The notes: generated by a model not told the origin, from the sequence alone. A stretch of 17,952 nucleotides of DNA from Fischerella sp. (GCA_026419705.1 JANZYY010000033.1:1-17952); one strand, 5' to 3'; positions 8,393 to 15,594 are shown, numbered from the stretch's first letter. Program-made: numbers and translations.

Positions 8393-8470
8393 CCCCCTAG
8401 CCTCTCTTAAAAAGGGTACTTTAAGATAAAATTTCCCTTGGAAACGGGGATTTAGGGTAATCTCTAACCC
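8393..8470. repeat. Degraded CCCCCTAG...GGATTTAGGG type intergenic repeat
   Basis: The order CCCCCTAGCC, CTTAAAAAGGG, ACTTTAAG, TTCCCTTGG, GGGGATTTAGGG matches, with many changes, a common Nostocales intergenic element built of two inverted halves around CCCCTTAAAAAGGGG. Several stem positions are mutated, so it looks like an old, decaying copy. Confidence 0.4.
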
Positions 8471-8612
8471 GATCCACATCCAAAATGATTAAATATATTT
8501 CCTCTTGTTCAATAAAAGTAAACTTTTAAAGTTGAATATGGCAATGGGTGCTATGCCAGCATTGCTGTTACCCCTCATCCCTCTCAAGAAATATGGGGAT
8601 AAGTTTGATTAA

Positions 8613-8636
8613 CCACTAAGACACTAAGACACTAAG
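8613..8636. repeat. Short tandem octamer repeat
   Basis: CCACTAAG followed by two copies of ACACTAAG. Short tandem repeats of this kind are typical of heterocystous cyanobacterial spacers. Confidence 0.7.
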
Positions 8637-8753
8637 TAATTATGCAATATCATGGCAGTTTGTTAAAATTGTAACGCCAATCAATTAATAAAACTTACAG
8701 CACTTATCGATAGAAGCTAAACTACAAAAACAGTAAGTAAAAGCAACGCAACT

Positions 8754-9698
8754 GTGAATGAAATTAGTTTACAAGTAGAAGAACAAGCAAAACGTTTAGA
8801 TCGCTACTTAGCTGAAAAGTGTACAGAGCTATCCCGTTCCCGTATCCAACAGTTAATTGAACAGGGTCAAGTACAACTCAATGGCAAAGTTTGCACATCC
8901 AAAAAGACAGTGGTGAAACTAGGCGATCGCATTTCTTTGGAAATTCCCCCAGCAGAACCCCTGGAACTCGCAGCAGAAGATATCCCCTTAGATATTCTCT
9001 ATGAAGACGATCAACTATTAATTCTCAACAAACCTGCAGGGTTAGTTGTCCATCCTGCACCCGGCCATCCCGATGGCACATTGGTTAACGCCATTTTAGC
9101 TCATTGTCCTAACCTACCCGGGATTGGCGGTGTGCAGCGTCCAGGAGTTGTGCATCGACTGGATAAGGATACGACTGGGGCGATCGCTATTGCTAAAACT
9201 GAATTTGCACATCAACACTTACAAGCACAACTGAAAGCTAAAACCGCACGGCGAGAATATCTAGGGGTTGTCTACGGCGTTCCAAAAACTGAAAGCGGTA
9301 TAGTTGACTTACCTATCGGTCGCCATCCCGTAGACCGCAAAAAAATGGCTGTTGTCTCCATGGAACAAGGTGGAAGACCAGCAGTCACCCATTGGCGAAT
9401 ATTAGAGCGCTTAGGCAACTATACATTGATGCACTTTCAACTAGAAACCGGACGCACCCATCAAATTCGCGTCCACAGCGCCCACGTGGGTCATCCTATT
9501 GTTGGCGATCCTGTTTATAGTTCCGGACGTTCTGTTGGTGTGAATTTACCAGGTCAAGCACTCCACGCTTGGCGATTAAAGTTACAGCATCCAATTTCCG
9601 GACATTGGATCGAAGTAACTGCGCCTCCTCCCCAAACCTTTACGACTCTTGTTGAAGTTTTGAGGCGGCGAGTTACTGTATCTTCCCAAAGAAAGTAA
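8754..9698 (+). CDS. rluD: RluD-type 23S rRNA pseudouridine synthase
   Basis: 314 residues, normal for RluA/RluD enzymes, which isomerise uridines in 23S rRNA to pseudouridine. An S4 RNA-binding domain covers about residues 13-60 (RLDRYLAEKCTELSRSRIQQ). The catalytic domain follows, with DILYEDDQLLILNKPAGLVVHP (80-101), the signature HRLDKDTTG (134-142; Asp137 should be the catalytic aspartate), and a later LETGRTHQIRVH motif. The start is GTG 8754; no in-frame ATG occurs early enough to keep the S4 domain, and no clear Shine-Dalgarno precedes it. In Escherichia coli RluD acts on helix 69; the same target is likely but inferred. It stands alone, 666 bp before pecB, and has no evident link to light harvesting. 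Confidence 0.92.
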   Translation: MNEISLQVEEQAKRLDRYLAEKCTELSRSRIQQLIEQGQVQLNGKVCTSKKTVVKLGDRISLEIPPAEPLELAAEDIPLDILYEDDQLLILNKPAGLVVHPAPGHPDGTLVNAILAHCPNLPGIGGVQRPGVVHRLDKDTTGAIAIAKTEFAHQHLQAQLKAKTARREYLGVVYGVPKTESGIVDLPIGRHPVDRKKMAVVSMEQGGRPAVTHWRILERLGNYTLMHFQLETGRTHQIRVHSAHVGHPIVGDPVYSSGRSVGVNLPGQALHAWRLKLQHPISGHWIEVTAPPPQTFTTLVEVLRRRVTVSSQRK

Positions 9699-10364
9699 AG
9701 GCTGAGAAATTTTCCGGGATTTTCTTAACTCACCTTTACATATCTTTATTTAATCTGATGGATCGAAGCTTCTGTAAATCCGAGAAATATCTGCTTTTAT
9801 TCAGGATGTTTCTGATAAATTTGCTGATGTGGATTTTAAGTATTTTGACTAATGTAGCAGAGTGATAAAACTGTTACATACAATACAATTTTTTGATTTG
9901 CGTTCTTTGTGAGAAAGCTAACTAAATTTTGTTTTGACCGGAACAATGTCAAATATTGTGTTGCTTTTATAACCAATAATCCCTGCGGCGCATTATTGTA
10001 AATTTATATAGATAAAAGTAAAACAATGTAAATAGAGAATGAAATTAAGAAGACTACAGGCTTCTCTATCCATGGATTCCACTCAATTCTCGAGAGTTTT
10101 ACACTTGTTAAATAAAGTTCATAAAAAAGGACCGCCAGCCATATATAAAATACGAACTAGGTTAAAAAGCAATTTAAAAAAATCAAGACAATAAAGCCTT
10201 TTCGGGCTACATATATGCACGTCGCAATCATTTTTTGATTTTTAAATGTGCAATGTTTGCCAGGATTGCTTCTGCTAATTTGTCATGATTATGTAATTGC
10301 TTTTAACCCAGAAGAAGCTGATTTAACAGCTGGAATTTGCTGCTGTGAACACGAGGAGAAAAAA
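9699..10364. other. 666-bp spacer and probable pec promoter/leader region
   Basis: An AT-rich stretch expected to contain the pec promoter and a long leader. I see a small palindrome at 10068-10077 (ATCCATGGAT), a palindromic TCTCGAGA just after it, and a short hairpin AGCC-TTTTCG-GGCT at 10195-10208. The pecB frame is open upstream to an ATG at 10248, but that extension (Cys- and Leu-rich) is not phycobiliprotein-like. No confident -10/-35 pair or NtcA site (GTA-N8-TAC) was found. Confidence 0.5.
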
Positions 10365-10883
10365 ATGCTTGATGCTTTTTCGAGAGTAGTTGAACAAGCT
10401 GATAAAAAAGGTGCCTACCTGAGCAGTGATGAAATTAATGCTCTTCAAGGAATGGTTGCTGATAGCAATAAACGCCTAGATGTAGTTAACCGACTCACCA
10501 GCAACGCTTCCTCCATAGTGGCGAATGCTTATCGTGCTTTAGTGGCAGAACGTCCACAAATCTTTAATCCTGGCGGTGCTTGCTTCCACCATCGCAACCA
10601 GGCCGCTTGCATCCGTGATTTAGGATTTATTCTGCGTTATGTCACTTATTCTGTATTGGCAGGTGATGCCAGCGTTATGGACGATCGCTGTTTGAATGGT
10701 TTGCGTGAAACCTATCAAGCTCTTGGTACTCCTGGTGATGCAGTTGCTTCTGGAATTCAAAAAATGAAAGAAGCAGCCATTAATATTGCTAACGATCCTA
10801 ATGGCATTACCAGAGGTGATTGCAGTCAGTTAATGTCTGAATTAGCTAGCTATTTTGACCGCGCCGCTTCTGCTGTTGTCTAA
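10365..10883 (+). CDS. pecB: Phycoerythrocyanin beta subunit
   Basis: 172 residues, exactly the usual length of a phycocyanin-family beta subunit. It forms alpha-beta trimers and hexamers with PecA in the distal discs of phycobilisome rods and carries two phycocyanobilins, at Cys82 (NQAACIRD; Cys84 in structural numbering) and Cys153 (GDCSQLM; Cys155). The block PGGACFHHRNQAAC distinguishes PecB from CpcB (PGGNAYTNRRMAAC). At position 72, where CpcB has the Asn that becomes N-methylated, this protein has Ala. The start is ATG 10365 with GAGGAG six bases upstream; the frame is open 39 codons further, but that part does not fit the family. It is the first gene of pecBACEF. The second half is nearly identical to CpcB, reflecting paralogy. 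Confidence 0.97.
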   Translation: MLDAFSRVVEQADKKGAYLSSDEINALQGMVADSNKRLDVVNRLTSNASSIVANAYRALVAERPQIFNPGGACFHHRNQAACIRDLGFILRYVTYSVLAGDASVMDDRCLNGLRETYQALGTPGDAVASGIQKMKEAAINIANDPNGITRGDCSQLMSELASYFDRAASAVV

Positions 10884-10904
10884 TATATTGCTCGTCGTAC
10901 CTTG

Positions 10905-10919
10905 CACTTTTAAAAAGTG
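10905..10919 (+). repeat. Hairpin in the pecB-pecA spacer
   Basis: CACTTTT and AAAAGTG form a perfect inverted repeat 22 bases after the pecB stop. It is followed by repeat-like TCATTAGTAATTGGTCATT. It may protect the pecB message end or pause transcription; too AT-rich to act alone as a strong terminator. Confidence 0.45.
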
Positions 10920-11055
10920 TCCTTTGTCATTAGTAATTGGTCATTTGTAGCAACAGAGGATGTAAAGTTGCAAGTTGAAGACACTGCATATTTGCAGAAT
11001 TTTTCAAGACATTTTTGAGTGAATTGTTGGCAATTTTTTGGAGATTAAGTAAATT

Positions 11056-11544
11056 ATGAAAACCCCACTGACTGAAGCGATCGCCGCCGCAGATGTTCGC
11101 GGATCTTACCTGAGCAACACCGAATTGCAAGCAGTATTTGGTCGCTTCAACCGCGCTCGTGCTGGTTTGGAAGCTGCCAAAGCATTTGCTGACAATGGTA
11201 AGAAATGGGCAGAAGCAGCAGCGAATCACGTATACCAAAAATTCCCCTACACCACCCAAATGCAAGGGCCTCAATACGCTTCTACCCCAGAAGGTAAATC
11301 TAAGTGTGTACGTGATATTGACCACTACTTACGTACAATTAGCTATTGCTGCGTAGTTGGTGGCACTGGTCCCTTGGATGAATACGTAGTTGCAGGCTTA
11401 AAAGAATTCAACAGCGCTCTGGGCTTATCTCCCAGCTGGTATGTAGCAGCTCTAGAATTCGTCCGTGACAATCATGGTTTGAGTGGTGATGTTGCTGGTG
11501 AAGCTAACACCTACATCAATTATGCAATTAATGCATTGAGCTAA
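11056..11544 (+). CDS. pecA: Phycoerythrocyanin alpha subunit
   Basis: 162 residues, the standard length of this family. Cys84 (GKSKCVRDIDHYLR) is the attachment site for phycoviolobilin, the blue-shifted isomer of phycocyanobilin made by PecE/PecF. Residues 98-99 are the adjacent cysteines in RTISYCCVVGG; this pair marks alpha-PEC and has been linked to its reversible photochemistry, and CpcA in this window has Cys-Leu there instead. The N-terminal MKTPLTEAIAAAD and C-terminal NTYINYAINALS match the family end to end. A GGAG stands 12-16 bases upstream of the ATG. It lies 172 bp after pecB; the complex acts at the outer end of phycobilisome rods on the thylakoid surface. Confidence 0.97.
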   Translation: MKTPLTEAIAAADVRGSYLSNTELQAVFGRFNRARAGLEAAKAFADNGKKWAEAAANHVYQKFPYTTQMQGPQYASTPEGKSKCVRDIDHYLRTISYCCVVGGTGPLDEYVVAGLKEFNSALGLSPSWYVAALEFVRDNHGLSGDVAGEANTYINYAINALS

Positions 11545-11575
11545 ATTTACAAACCAAGTGTCTTTTGTCCTTCCT

Positions 11576-11730
11576 TAATGGCTAATGGCTAATGGCTAAT
11601 CGAGACTGGTTAGTGGTTAGTAATTGTTGATCGTTAATATTTGTTTGTTGTTTGGAACAGCCAACCAACAACTAGCAACCAACAACTAACAACTAACAAG
11701 AGTGCAATTAGCAATTAGCGGTTAGCCATT
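11576..11730 (+). repeat. Tandem-repeat hairpin filling the pecA-pecC spacer
   Basis: The left arm starts with three copies of TAATGGC plus TAAT (11576-11600). The right arm ends with ATTAGCAATTAGCGGTTAGCCATT, its near inverted complement. Between them GTTGTTTGG is followed by CCAACCAACAAC and repeated CAACTAA units, giving an inner stem. Most of the spacer could fold into one long imperfect stem-loop downstream of pecA. Such short tandem repeats are typical of Nostocales; the structure is read by eye, not computed. Confidence 0.65.
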
Positions 11731-11776
11731 CGTTATATTTTAAAAAAGAAACGATGAGAATGGAGCGATTGTAAAT

Positions 11777-12616
11777 ATGGCTACTTCAGTCGCAGAACGC
11801 CTAGCAATTAGAGATGAAATAGGCAAAAAAGTAGAACTGCGCCAAAATTGGGATGAAGATGAACTGCAGGTGGTATTTAGAACTGCCTACGAGCAAATTT
11901 TTGGTCGTCAAGGAATTTATGCCAGCCAAAAATTCACCAGTGCTGAAGCAATGCTGCGTAACGGTAAAATCACCGTTAAGCAATTTATTGAGATTTTAGC
12001 AAAATCTGAATTTTACAGAGAATGCTTCTTTTACAACAACTCGCAAGTGCGGTTCATTGAATTGAACTACAAGCATTTGTTGGGACGTGCACCCTACGAC
12101 CAATCCGAAATCGCATACCACACAGATCTCTACGCTTCCAGTGGTTACGACGCTGAAATCGAATCCTATATTTACAGTTCAGAATATGACAATGCCTTCG
12201 GTAATTATATTGTTCCCTATTACCGTGGGTTTCAGTCAATCCCTGGCATGAAAACAGTAGGATACAACCGCATCTTCGAGCTTTACCGTGGTAGAGCTAA
12301 CAGTGATAACGCCCAGTTTGGTGGTAAAAATTCACGCTTGCGGTCGAAAATCGCAAAGAATATGCCAAACATGATTATACCACCATCGTCGGTAGGTTTT
12401 GGTTTTGTATCACCAGCACCAACATTAATAAGTTCTCCTGTAATGGGAGATGCTCGCATGTTCATCATCGAAGCGATCGCTGGCGGACTGAACACGAAAG
12501 TAGCAGTACGTCGTAGCAGACAATTTTATACTGTACCCTACGATCGCCTCTCTGCTACCTACCAAGAAATTCACAAACGTGGCGGTAAAATCGTTAAAAT
12601 TACGCCAGCCTCGTAG
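11777..12616 (+). CDS. pecC: Phycoerythrocyanin-associated rod linker polypeptide
   Basis: 279 residues, as expected for PecC. Residues about 20-155 form the phycobilisome linker domain (PF00427), with LRQNWDEDELQVVFRTAYEQ, FIELNYKHLLGRAPYDQSE (93-111) and IVPYYRGFQ (145-153). Residues about 225-277 form the CpcD-like domain (PF01383): RMFIIEAIAG, VRRSRQFYTVPYDRLSATYQ and GGKIVKITPAS. The N-terminal domain sits in the cavity of a PEC hexamer, and the C-terminal one contacts the next disc, setting PEC at the rod end. It is paralogous to CpcC of this window with a shorter, differently composed middle linker (about 180-225). A GGAG lies 11 bases before the start. It shares the pec transcript; the repeat-rich hairpin upstream may lower its level relative to pecBA. 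Confidence 0.96.
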   Translation: MATSVAERLAIRDEIGKKVELRQNWDEDELQVVFRTAYEQIFGRQGIYASQKFTSAEAMLRNGKITVKQFIEILAKSEFYRECFFYNNSQVRFIELNYKHLLGRAPYDQSEIAYHTDLYASSGYDAEIESYIYSSEYDNAFGNYIVPYYRGFQSIPGMKTVGYNRIFELYRGRANSDNAQFGGKNSRLRSKIAKNMPNMIIPPSSVGFGFVSPAPTLISSPVMGDARMFIIEAIAGGLNTKVAVRRSRQFYTVPYDRLSATYQEIHKRGGKIVKITPAS

Positions 12617-12628
12617 AAAAAGGGAAAA

Positions 12629-12746
12629 GGGGATAGGGGAAAGGGTAATGGTTAGTGGTTATTAATCATGCTTCATTCCCGTTCCCTAATCCCTAATCCC
12701 CGATCCCTAATCCCAATCCAAAATCCTTGCATCCAAAATCCAAAAT
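12629..12746 (+). repeat. G-rich/C-rich inverted heptamer repeats and CCAAAAT repeats in the pecC-pecE spacer
   Basis: A G-rich arm (GGGGATAGGGGAAAGGG, about 12629-12645) is followed by a C-rich arm with CCCTAAT heptamers (about 12678-12713), able to pair imperfectly. Then TCCAAAA units run up to four bases before the pecE start codon, leaving no room for a Shine-Dalgarno sequence. Confidence 0.6.
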
Positions 12747-12749
12747 CGA

Positions 12750-13523
12750 ATGACTGCTGCTTATTCTGCCGAACCAATTCTTTCTCCCCAAGCAGCGATC
12801 GCCGCACTCAAAGGCGAAGATAACCAAATCCGCTATTACGCTGCTTGGTGGTTGGGGAAGCACCAAGTGCAAGCAGGCTGTACGGCGTTGTGTGAAGCCC
12901 TGTTTGATGAACAGTATCGCATTCCCTCAGGAGGTTATCCCCTGCGCCGTCAAGCTGCACGCGCTCTAGGGCAATTGAAGAATCCACAAGCAGTACCAGC
13001 CTTAATTGCTGCACTGGCATGTGATGACGATCTGCACCTGCGGGAAGCAGTGATTCAGGCTCTCGCAGCAATTGGTGACAAGCGGGCTGTTGAACCATTG
13101 CTAAATCTCTTGCAATCGAGCCAACAACAACCCTATGAAGCCTTGATTGAAGCACTAGCCACTTTGCAAGTCTGGTCTGCTCGTCCCCAAATAGAACCCT
13201 TTCTAAAACATCCTTCTGAACGCGTGCAATGTGCTGCGGCACGGTATTTGTATCTTTTGACTCAAGAACCTCAATACATCGAACGTATTGTCAATAATCT
13301 CAACCATGACAATATGTATTTGCGTTGGGCAGCCATATTTGATTTGGGAGCTGTTGGACATCGCCGAGCAGTAGATGCGATTCTTGCTGCTCGAGTTCCC
13401 AACAGTCTTAAACTGTTAAATTTGAAACGCATTCTCGAAGCTTTACTAGATAGCGATCGCCCCAACCAAGAAACAATCGAGTTACTTTTTAAGGCAATTG
13501 ATGATTTGCTAATTCAGCTTTGA
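12750..13523 (+). CDS. pecE: Phycoviolobilin lyase-isomerase, PecE subunit
   Basis: 257 residues of alpha-helical HEAT-like repeats, visible as recurring AVPALIAAL, LREAVIQALAAIGD and AVEPLLNLL units. PecE with PecF attaches phycocyanobilin to Cys84 of PecA and converts it to phycoviolobilin. The segment IRYYAAWWLGK (28-38) contains the YYAAWWL motif reported as important for lyase activity, and GGYPLRRQAARALGQL follows as in the CpcE/PecE family; the partial CpcE at the right edge has both motifs. The start at ATG 12750 has no Shine-Dalgarno, since TCCAAAA repeats reach almost to it; this may keep the enzyme low compared with its substrate. It lies 133 bp after pecC. Confidence 0.96.
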   Translation: MTAAYSAEPILSPQAAIAALKGEDNQIRYYAAWWLGKHQVQAGCTALCEALFDEQYRIPSGGYPLRRQAARALGQLKNPQAVPALIAALACDDDLHLREAVIQALAAIGDKRAVEPLLNLLQSSQQQPYEALIEALATLQVWSARPQIEPFLKHPSERVQCAAARYLYLLTQEPQYIERIVNNLNHDNMYLRWAAIFDLGAVGHRRAVDAILAARVPNSLKLLNLKRILEALLDSDRPNQETIELLFKAIDDLLIQL

Positions 13524-13534
13524 GTTAGGGAATC

Positions 13535-13610
13535 GTTAGTAGTTAGTAGTTAGTAGTTAGTAGTTAGTAGTTGGTTTTTACCACTAACCACTAATTACTA
13601 ACCACTAACC
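13535..13610 (+). repeat. Five perfect GTTAGTA repeats plus inverted partner in the pecE-pecF spacer
   Basis: GTTAGTA occurs five times in a row (13535-13569), then GTTGGTTTTTACCACTAAC turns into CACTAAC-type units that complement the left arm. The stretch should fold into a hairpin with a stem near 25-30 bases with mismatches. Perfect tandem copies suggest a recently active or slippage-prone repeat. Confidence 0.75.
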
Positions 13611-13644
13611 TAGTCATTTTTGATATCTGCAATCCTTAACAATC

Positions 13645-14277
13645 ATGAATGCACTGAAGTTTACAGATAGCGAGCAACTAGTTTCGCAATTAAACCGCAG
13701 TTCATCGCCGACAGACGTGATATCTGCAATTGCAGATATATCTGTTGGTGAGAACGCGGACACAGCAGCAATTTCTGCCCTCATCCAAGCTTTAAGCAAT
13801 CATCATCCTGCTGTAGCTACGGCAGCAATTGAAGCGTTGGTAAAGTTAGCACCTGCAACCGTAGAACCGCTGATTACTGCCTACCGCAATTCTACCGATC
13901 AGGGCTTGCAAGCCCATATAATTCAAGCTTTAGCCCAAATTGGCGATGACCGAGCATTCGATGTGTTAGCCGAAGTTGTTGGTACGGCAGTAGCTAATCA
14001 CTGTCAAGGAAATGTCCGTCGCGTTGCTGCACGCGGACTGGGAAAGATTGGCAGTACCACTGACGACCCAGAAACGATCCGCCTTGCTGTTGAAAAACTG
14101 ACTTGGGCGTTACTCACTCCAGAAGATTGGGGACTGCGTTACGCCGCTGCTGTTTCTTTGCAAGAAATTGCTACACCAGAAGCTAAAGCAGCTTTACAAG
14201 TAGGGCTGAATCAAGAAGCAGATCGAGTTGTGCGATCGCGAATCTCAACCGCTGTAGAAAAAAATCTGTCACATTAA
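13645..14277 (+). CDS. pecF: Phycoviolobilin lyase-isomerase, PecF subunit
   Basis: 210 residues with HEAT-like repeats (PAVATAAIEALVKL, LQAHIIQALAQIGDDRAFDVL, GLRYAAAVSLQEIA). The motif NHCQGN at 118-123, with His119 and Cys120, is the one reported as needed for the isomerase step that turns phycocyanobilin into phycoviolobilin; plain CpcF lyases lack that reaction. It acts with PecE on PecA Cys84. The only fitting start is ATG 13645, and no Shine-Dalgarno is visible before it. Codons 26-32 hold a perfect 20-bp palindrome (13720-13739), half of which (GATATCTGCAAT) is repeated in the spacer at about 13622. It is the last gene of the pec operon; a candidate terminator begins 26 bases later. 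Confidence 0.96.
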   Translation: MNALKFTDSEQLVSQLNRSSSPTDVISAIADISVGENADTAAISALIQALSNHHPAVATAAIEALVKLAPATVEPLITAYRNSTDQGLQAHIIQALAQIGDDRAFDVLAEVVGTAVANHCQGNVRRVAARGLGKIGSTTDDPETIRLAVEKLTWALLTPEDWGLRYAAAVSLQEIATPEAKAALQVGLNQEADRVVRSRISTAVEKNLSH

Positions 14278-14302
14278 CTACAGAATGGTAATAAAAAAAT
14301 TT

Positions 14303-14352
14303 GCAGGATGAGAGGAATTGACTTTTCTGACTACCCCTTCCTTTCCTCCTGC
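14303..14352 (+). terminator. Candidate pec operon terminator hairpin
   Basis: GCAGGATGAGAGGAA (14303-14317) pairs with TTCCTTTCCTCCTGC (14338-14352): fifteen positions, one mismatch and one G-U wobble, with a 20-base loop. It starts 26 bases after the pecF stop. The following CTGTTGTTCTGCTTT is only moderately T-rich, so termination may be partial and allow read-through into cpc. Confidence 0.5.
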
Positions 14353-14808
14353 CTGTTGTTCTGCTTTCAAAACCTAATCAATTCAGTCTCTACAATACTC
14401 ACCCCATCTCCCTACCTCCCCACCTTCCAGCTGCAGCGATAAATTTCTGCAACTAGCGGCAATATTGAGATTTTTTTGTTACAAAATCTTAATATACAGT
14501 GGTCTGTTCATCAAAGTCATGTTGAACTGGAATGGATTGTTAATTATGGGTTTGATAAAAAATAAAAAAAATATAAACGAAGAAAAGTTGCGTCAGATTT
14601 TGCTTTTTTGTTAAGTTTTGTTGCACAAACCCGAGCTTGCTCTCAGTTATAGCCCTTACATGTAAAGGTTTTGAGGCTTTTCTTATTGGTATATCTCATT
14701 TATTCACAATTTGTAACAGATAATGCCCCTATAGCGTTGTATAAACATAAGCTGGAGGGGTTAAATAACAGGTAAAACTTAAAGGTGGCAATCAATTCAT
14801 AAAGTTTG

Positions 14809-14841
14809 CCAGTTTCTCATAAAATCACCCCAGTTTCTCAT
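14809..14841 (+). promoter_or_regulatory. 12-bp direct repeat CCAGTTTCTCAT at 21-bp period upstream of cpcB
   Basis: Perfect copies lie at 14809-14820 and 14830-14841, 21 bp apart start to start, about two helical turns. The arrangement suits a dimeric DNA-binding protein or a transcript element in the leader. No known regulator is assigned; the distance to cpcB is about 150 bp. Confidence 0.4.
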
Positions 14842-14902
14842 TTTTCTCGTTAATTTTTTTGAAGGGAAAAATGAACAAAATAAAGAGGAACGATCTTGTT
14901 CA

Positions 14903-14980
14903 ATGTCTGTTATTAACCGCATCCAATTTGATAAAACAGTAGCCAGTTTTAATCAAGACAGCACTCAACTAAGGAATTAG
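14903..14980 (+). CDS. Possible 25-residue leader peptide (uORF) before cpcB
   Basis: ATG at 14903 opens a 25-codon frame (beginning MSVINRIQFDKTVASF) ending in TAG at 14978-14980. The stop overlaps the cpcB Shine-Dalgarno AGGAG (14979-14983), and cpcB starts 11 bases after it. A purine-rich AGAGG lies 14 bases before the uORF start, a little far. The arrangement would allow translational coupling or leader-peptide control. It may be chance; no similarity is recognised. Confidence 0.35.
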   Translation: MSVINRIQFDKTVASFNQDSTQLRN

Positions 14981-14991
14981 GAGAATATTCC

Positions 14992-15510
14992 ATGTTAGAC
15001 GCATTTGCCAAGGTGGTTTCTCAAGCTGACTCCAGAGGCGAATTTCTAAGCAACGAGCAACTCGATGCTTTGAGCAATATGGTAAAAGACGGCAACAAGC
15101 GCCTAGATGATGCAAACCGCATCATCAGCAATGCTTCCACCATCGTTACTAACGCTGCTCGTGCTTTGTTTGAAGAACAGCCCCAATTGATTTCTCCTGG
15201 TGGAAACGCTTACACCAACCGCCGCATGGCTGCTTGCCTCCGCGATATGGAAATCATCTTGCGCTACGTTACCTACGCCATCCTCGCAGGTGATGCCAGT
15301 GTTCTAGATGACCGTTGCTTGAATGGCTTGCGCGAAACCTACCAAGCTCTGGGTACTCCCGGCTCCTCCGTGGCAGTTGGCGTTCAGAAAATGAAAGAAG
15401 CTGCGATCAATATCGCTAACGACCCCAACGGTATCACCAAGGGAGATTGCAGTGCATTGATGTCTGAAGTAGCTAGCTACTTCGACCGCGCTGCTGCTGC
15501 AGTTGCCTAA
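14992..15510 (+). CDS. cpcB: C-phycocyanin beta subunit
   Basis: 172 residues, full standard length. Phycocyanobilin is attached at Cys82 (RRMAACLRDMEI) and Cys153 (GDCSALMSE). Asn72 in SPGGNAYTNRR is the position N-methylated by CpcM in this family. With CpcA it forms the trimers and hexamers that make up phycobilisome rods and passes excitation inward to allophycocyanin. AGGAG at 14979-14983, eight bases before the ATG, is a strong ribosome-binding site. It heads the cpc operon, following a 714-bp spacer that suggests its own promoter. The sequence is closely similar to PecB, especially after residue 90; residues 60-80 separate the two. Confidence 0.98.
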   Translation: MLDAFAKVVSQADSRGEFLSNEQLDALSNMVKDGNKRLDDANRIISNASTIVTNAARALFEEQPQLISPGGNAYTNRRMAACLRDMEIILRYVTYAILAGDASVLDDRCLNGLRETYQALGTPGSSVAVGVQKMKEAAINIANDPNGITKGDCSALMSEVASYFDRAAAAVA

Positions 15511-15594
15511 ATTAAGAAGAGAGCAAGCCAAGCCCAGAACCGAAAAAGAGGTATCTAGGCAAAAATTTACAAAACGTAAAGGAGATTTGACAAC

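Larger units (their letters stand above)
7268..8753. other. 1.5-kb gene-poor intergenic region between divergent genes
   Basis: The PatA-type gene and the pseudouridine synthase gene diverge from this stretch, so promoters for both should lie within it, though I cannot point to a convincing -35/-10 pair. It is AT-rich with many stops in all frames. It contains degraded dispersed repeats (7615-7660, 8393-8470), an AT-rich hairpin (8190-8215), a three-copy octamer repeat (8613-8636) and one GCGATCGC at 7706-7713. A 46-codon minus-strand ORF (7739-7879) has no recognisable similarity. No tRNA is evident. Confidence 0.6.
14278..14991. other. 714-bp pec-cpc spacer with terminator and cpc promoter/leader
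   Basis: It contains the candidate pec terminator (14303-14352), a long AT-rich zone that should include the cpc promoter, a 12-bp direct repeat (14809-14841) and a 25-codon upstream ORF (14903-14980). No confident -35/-10 pair could be assigned. A single GTTACAAA at 14478 resembles one half of an RpaB (HLR1) site, but no second half follows at the right distance. Confidence 0.55.

Noticed and set aside
10248..10364. In-frame 39-codon N-terminal extension of PecB
   Set aside because: All phycocyanin-type beta subunits begin MLDAF; ATG 10365 has a strong GAGGAG and gives exactly 172 residues. The upstream part is Cys/Leu-rich and unlike the family.
11576..13610. Tandem repeats as a CRISPR array
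   Set aside because: The units are 7 bp and directly adjacent, with no unique spacers between them.
14478..14485. RpaB/HLR1-type half site GTTACAAA
   Set aside because: Only one half is present, and a single octamer in AT-rich DNA is not significant.
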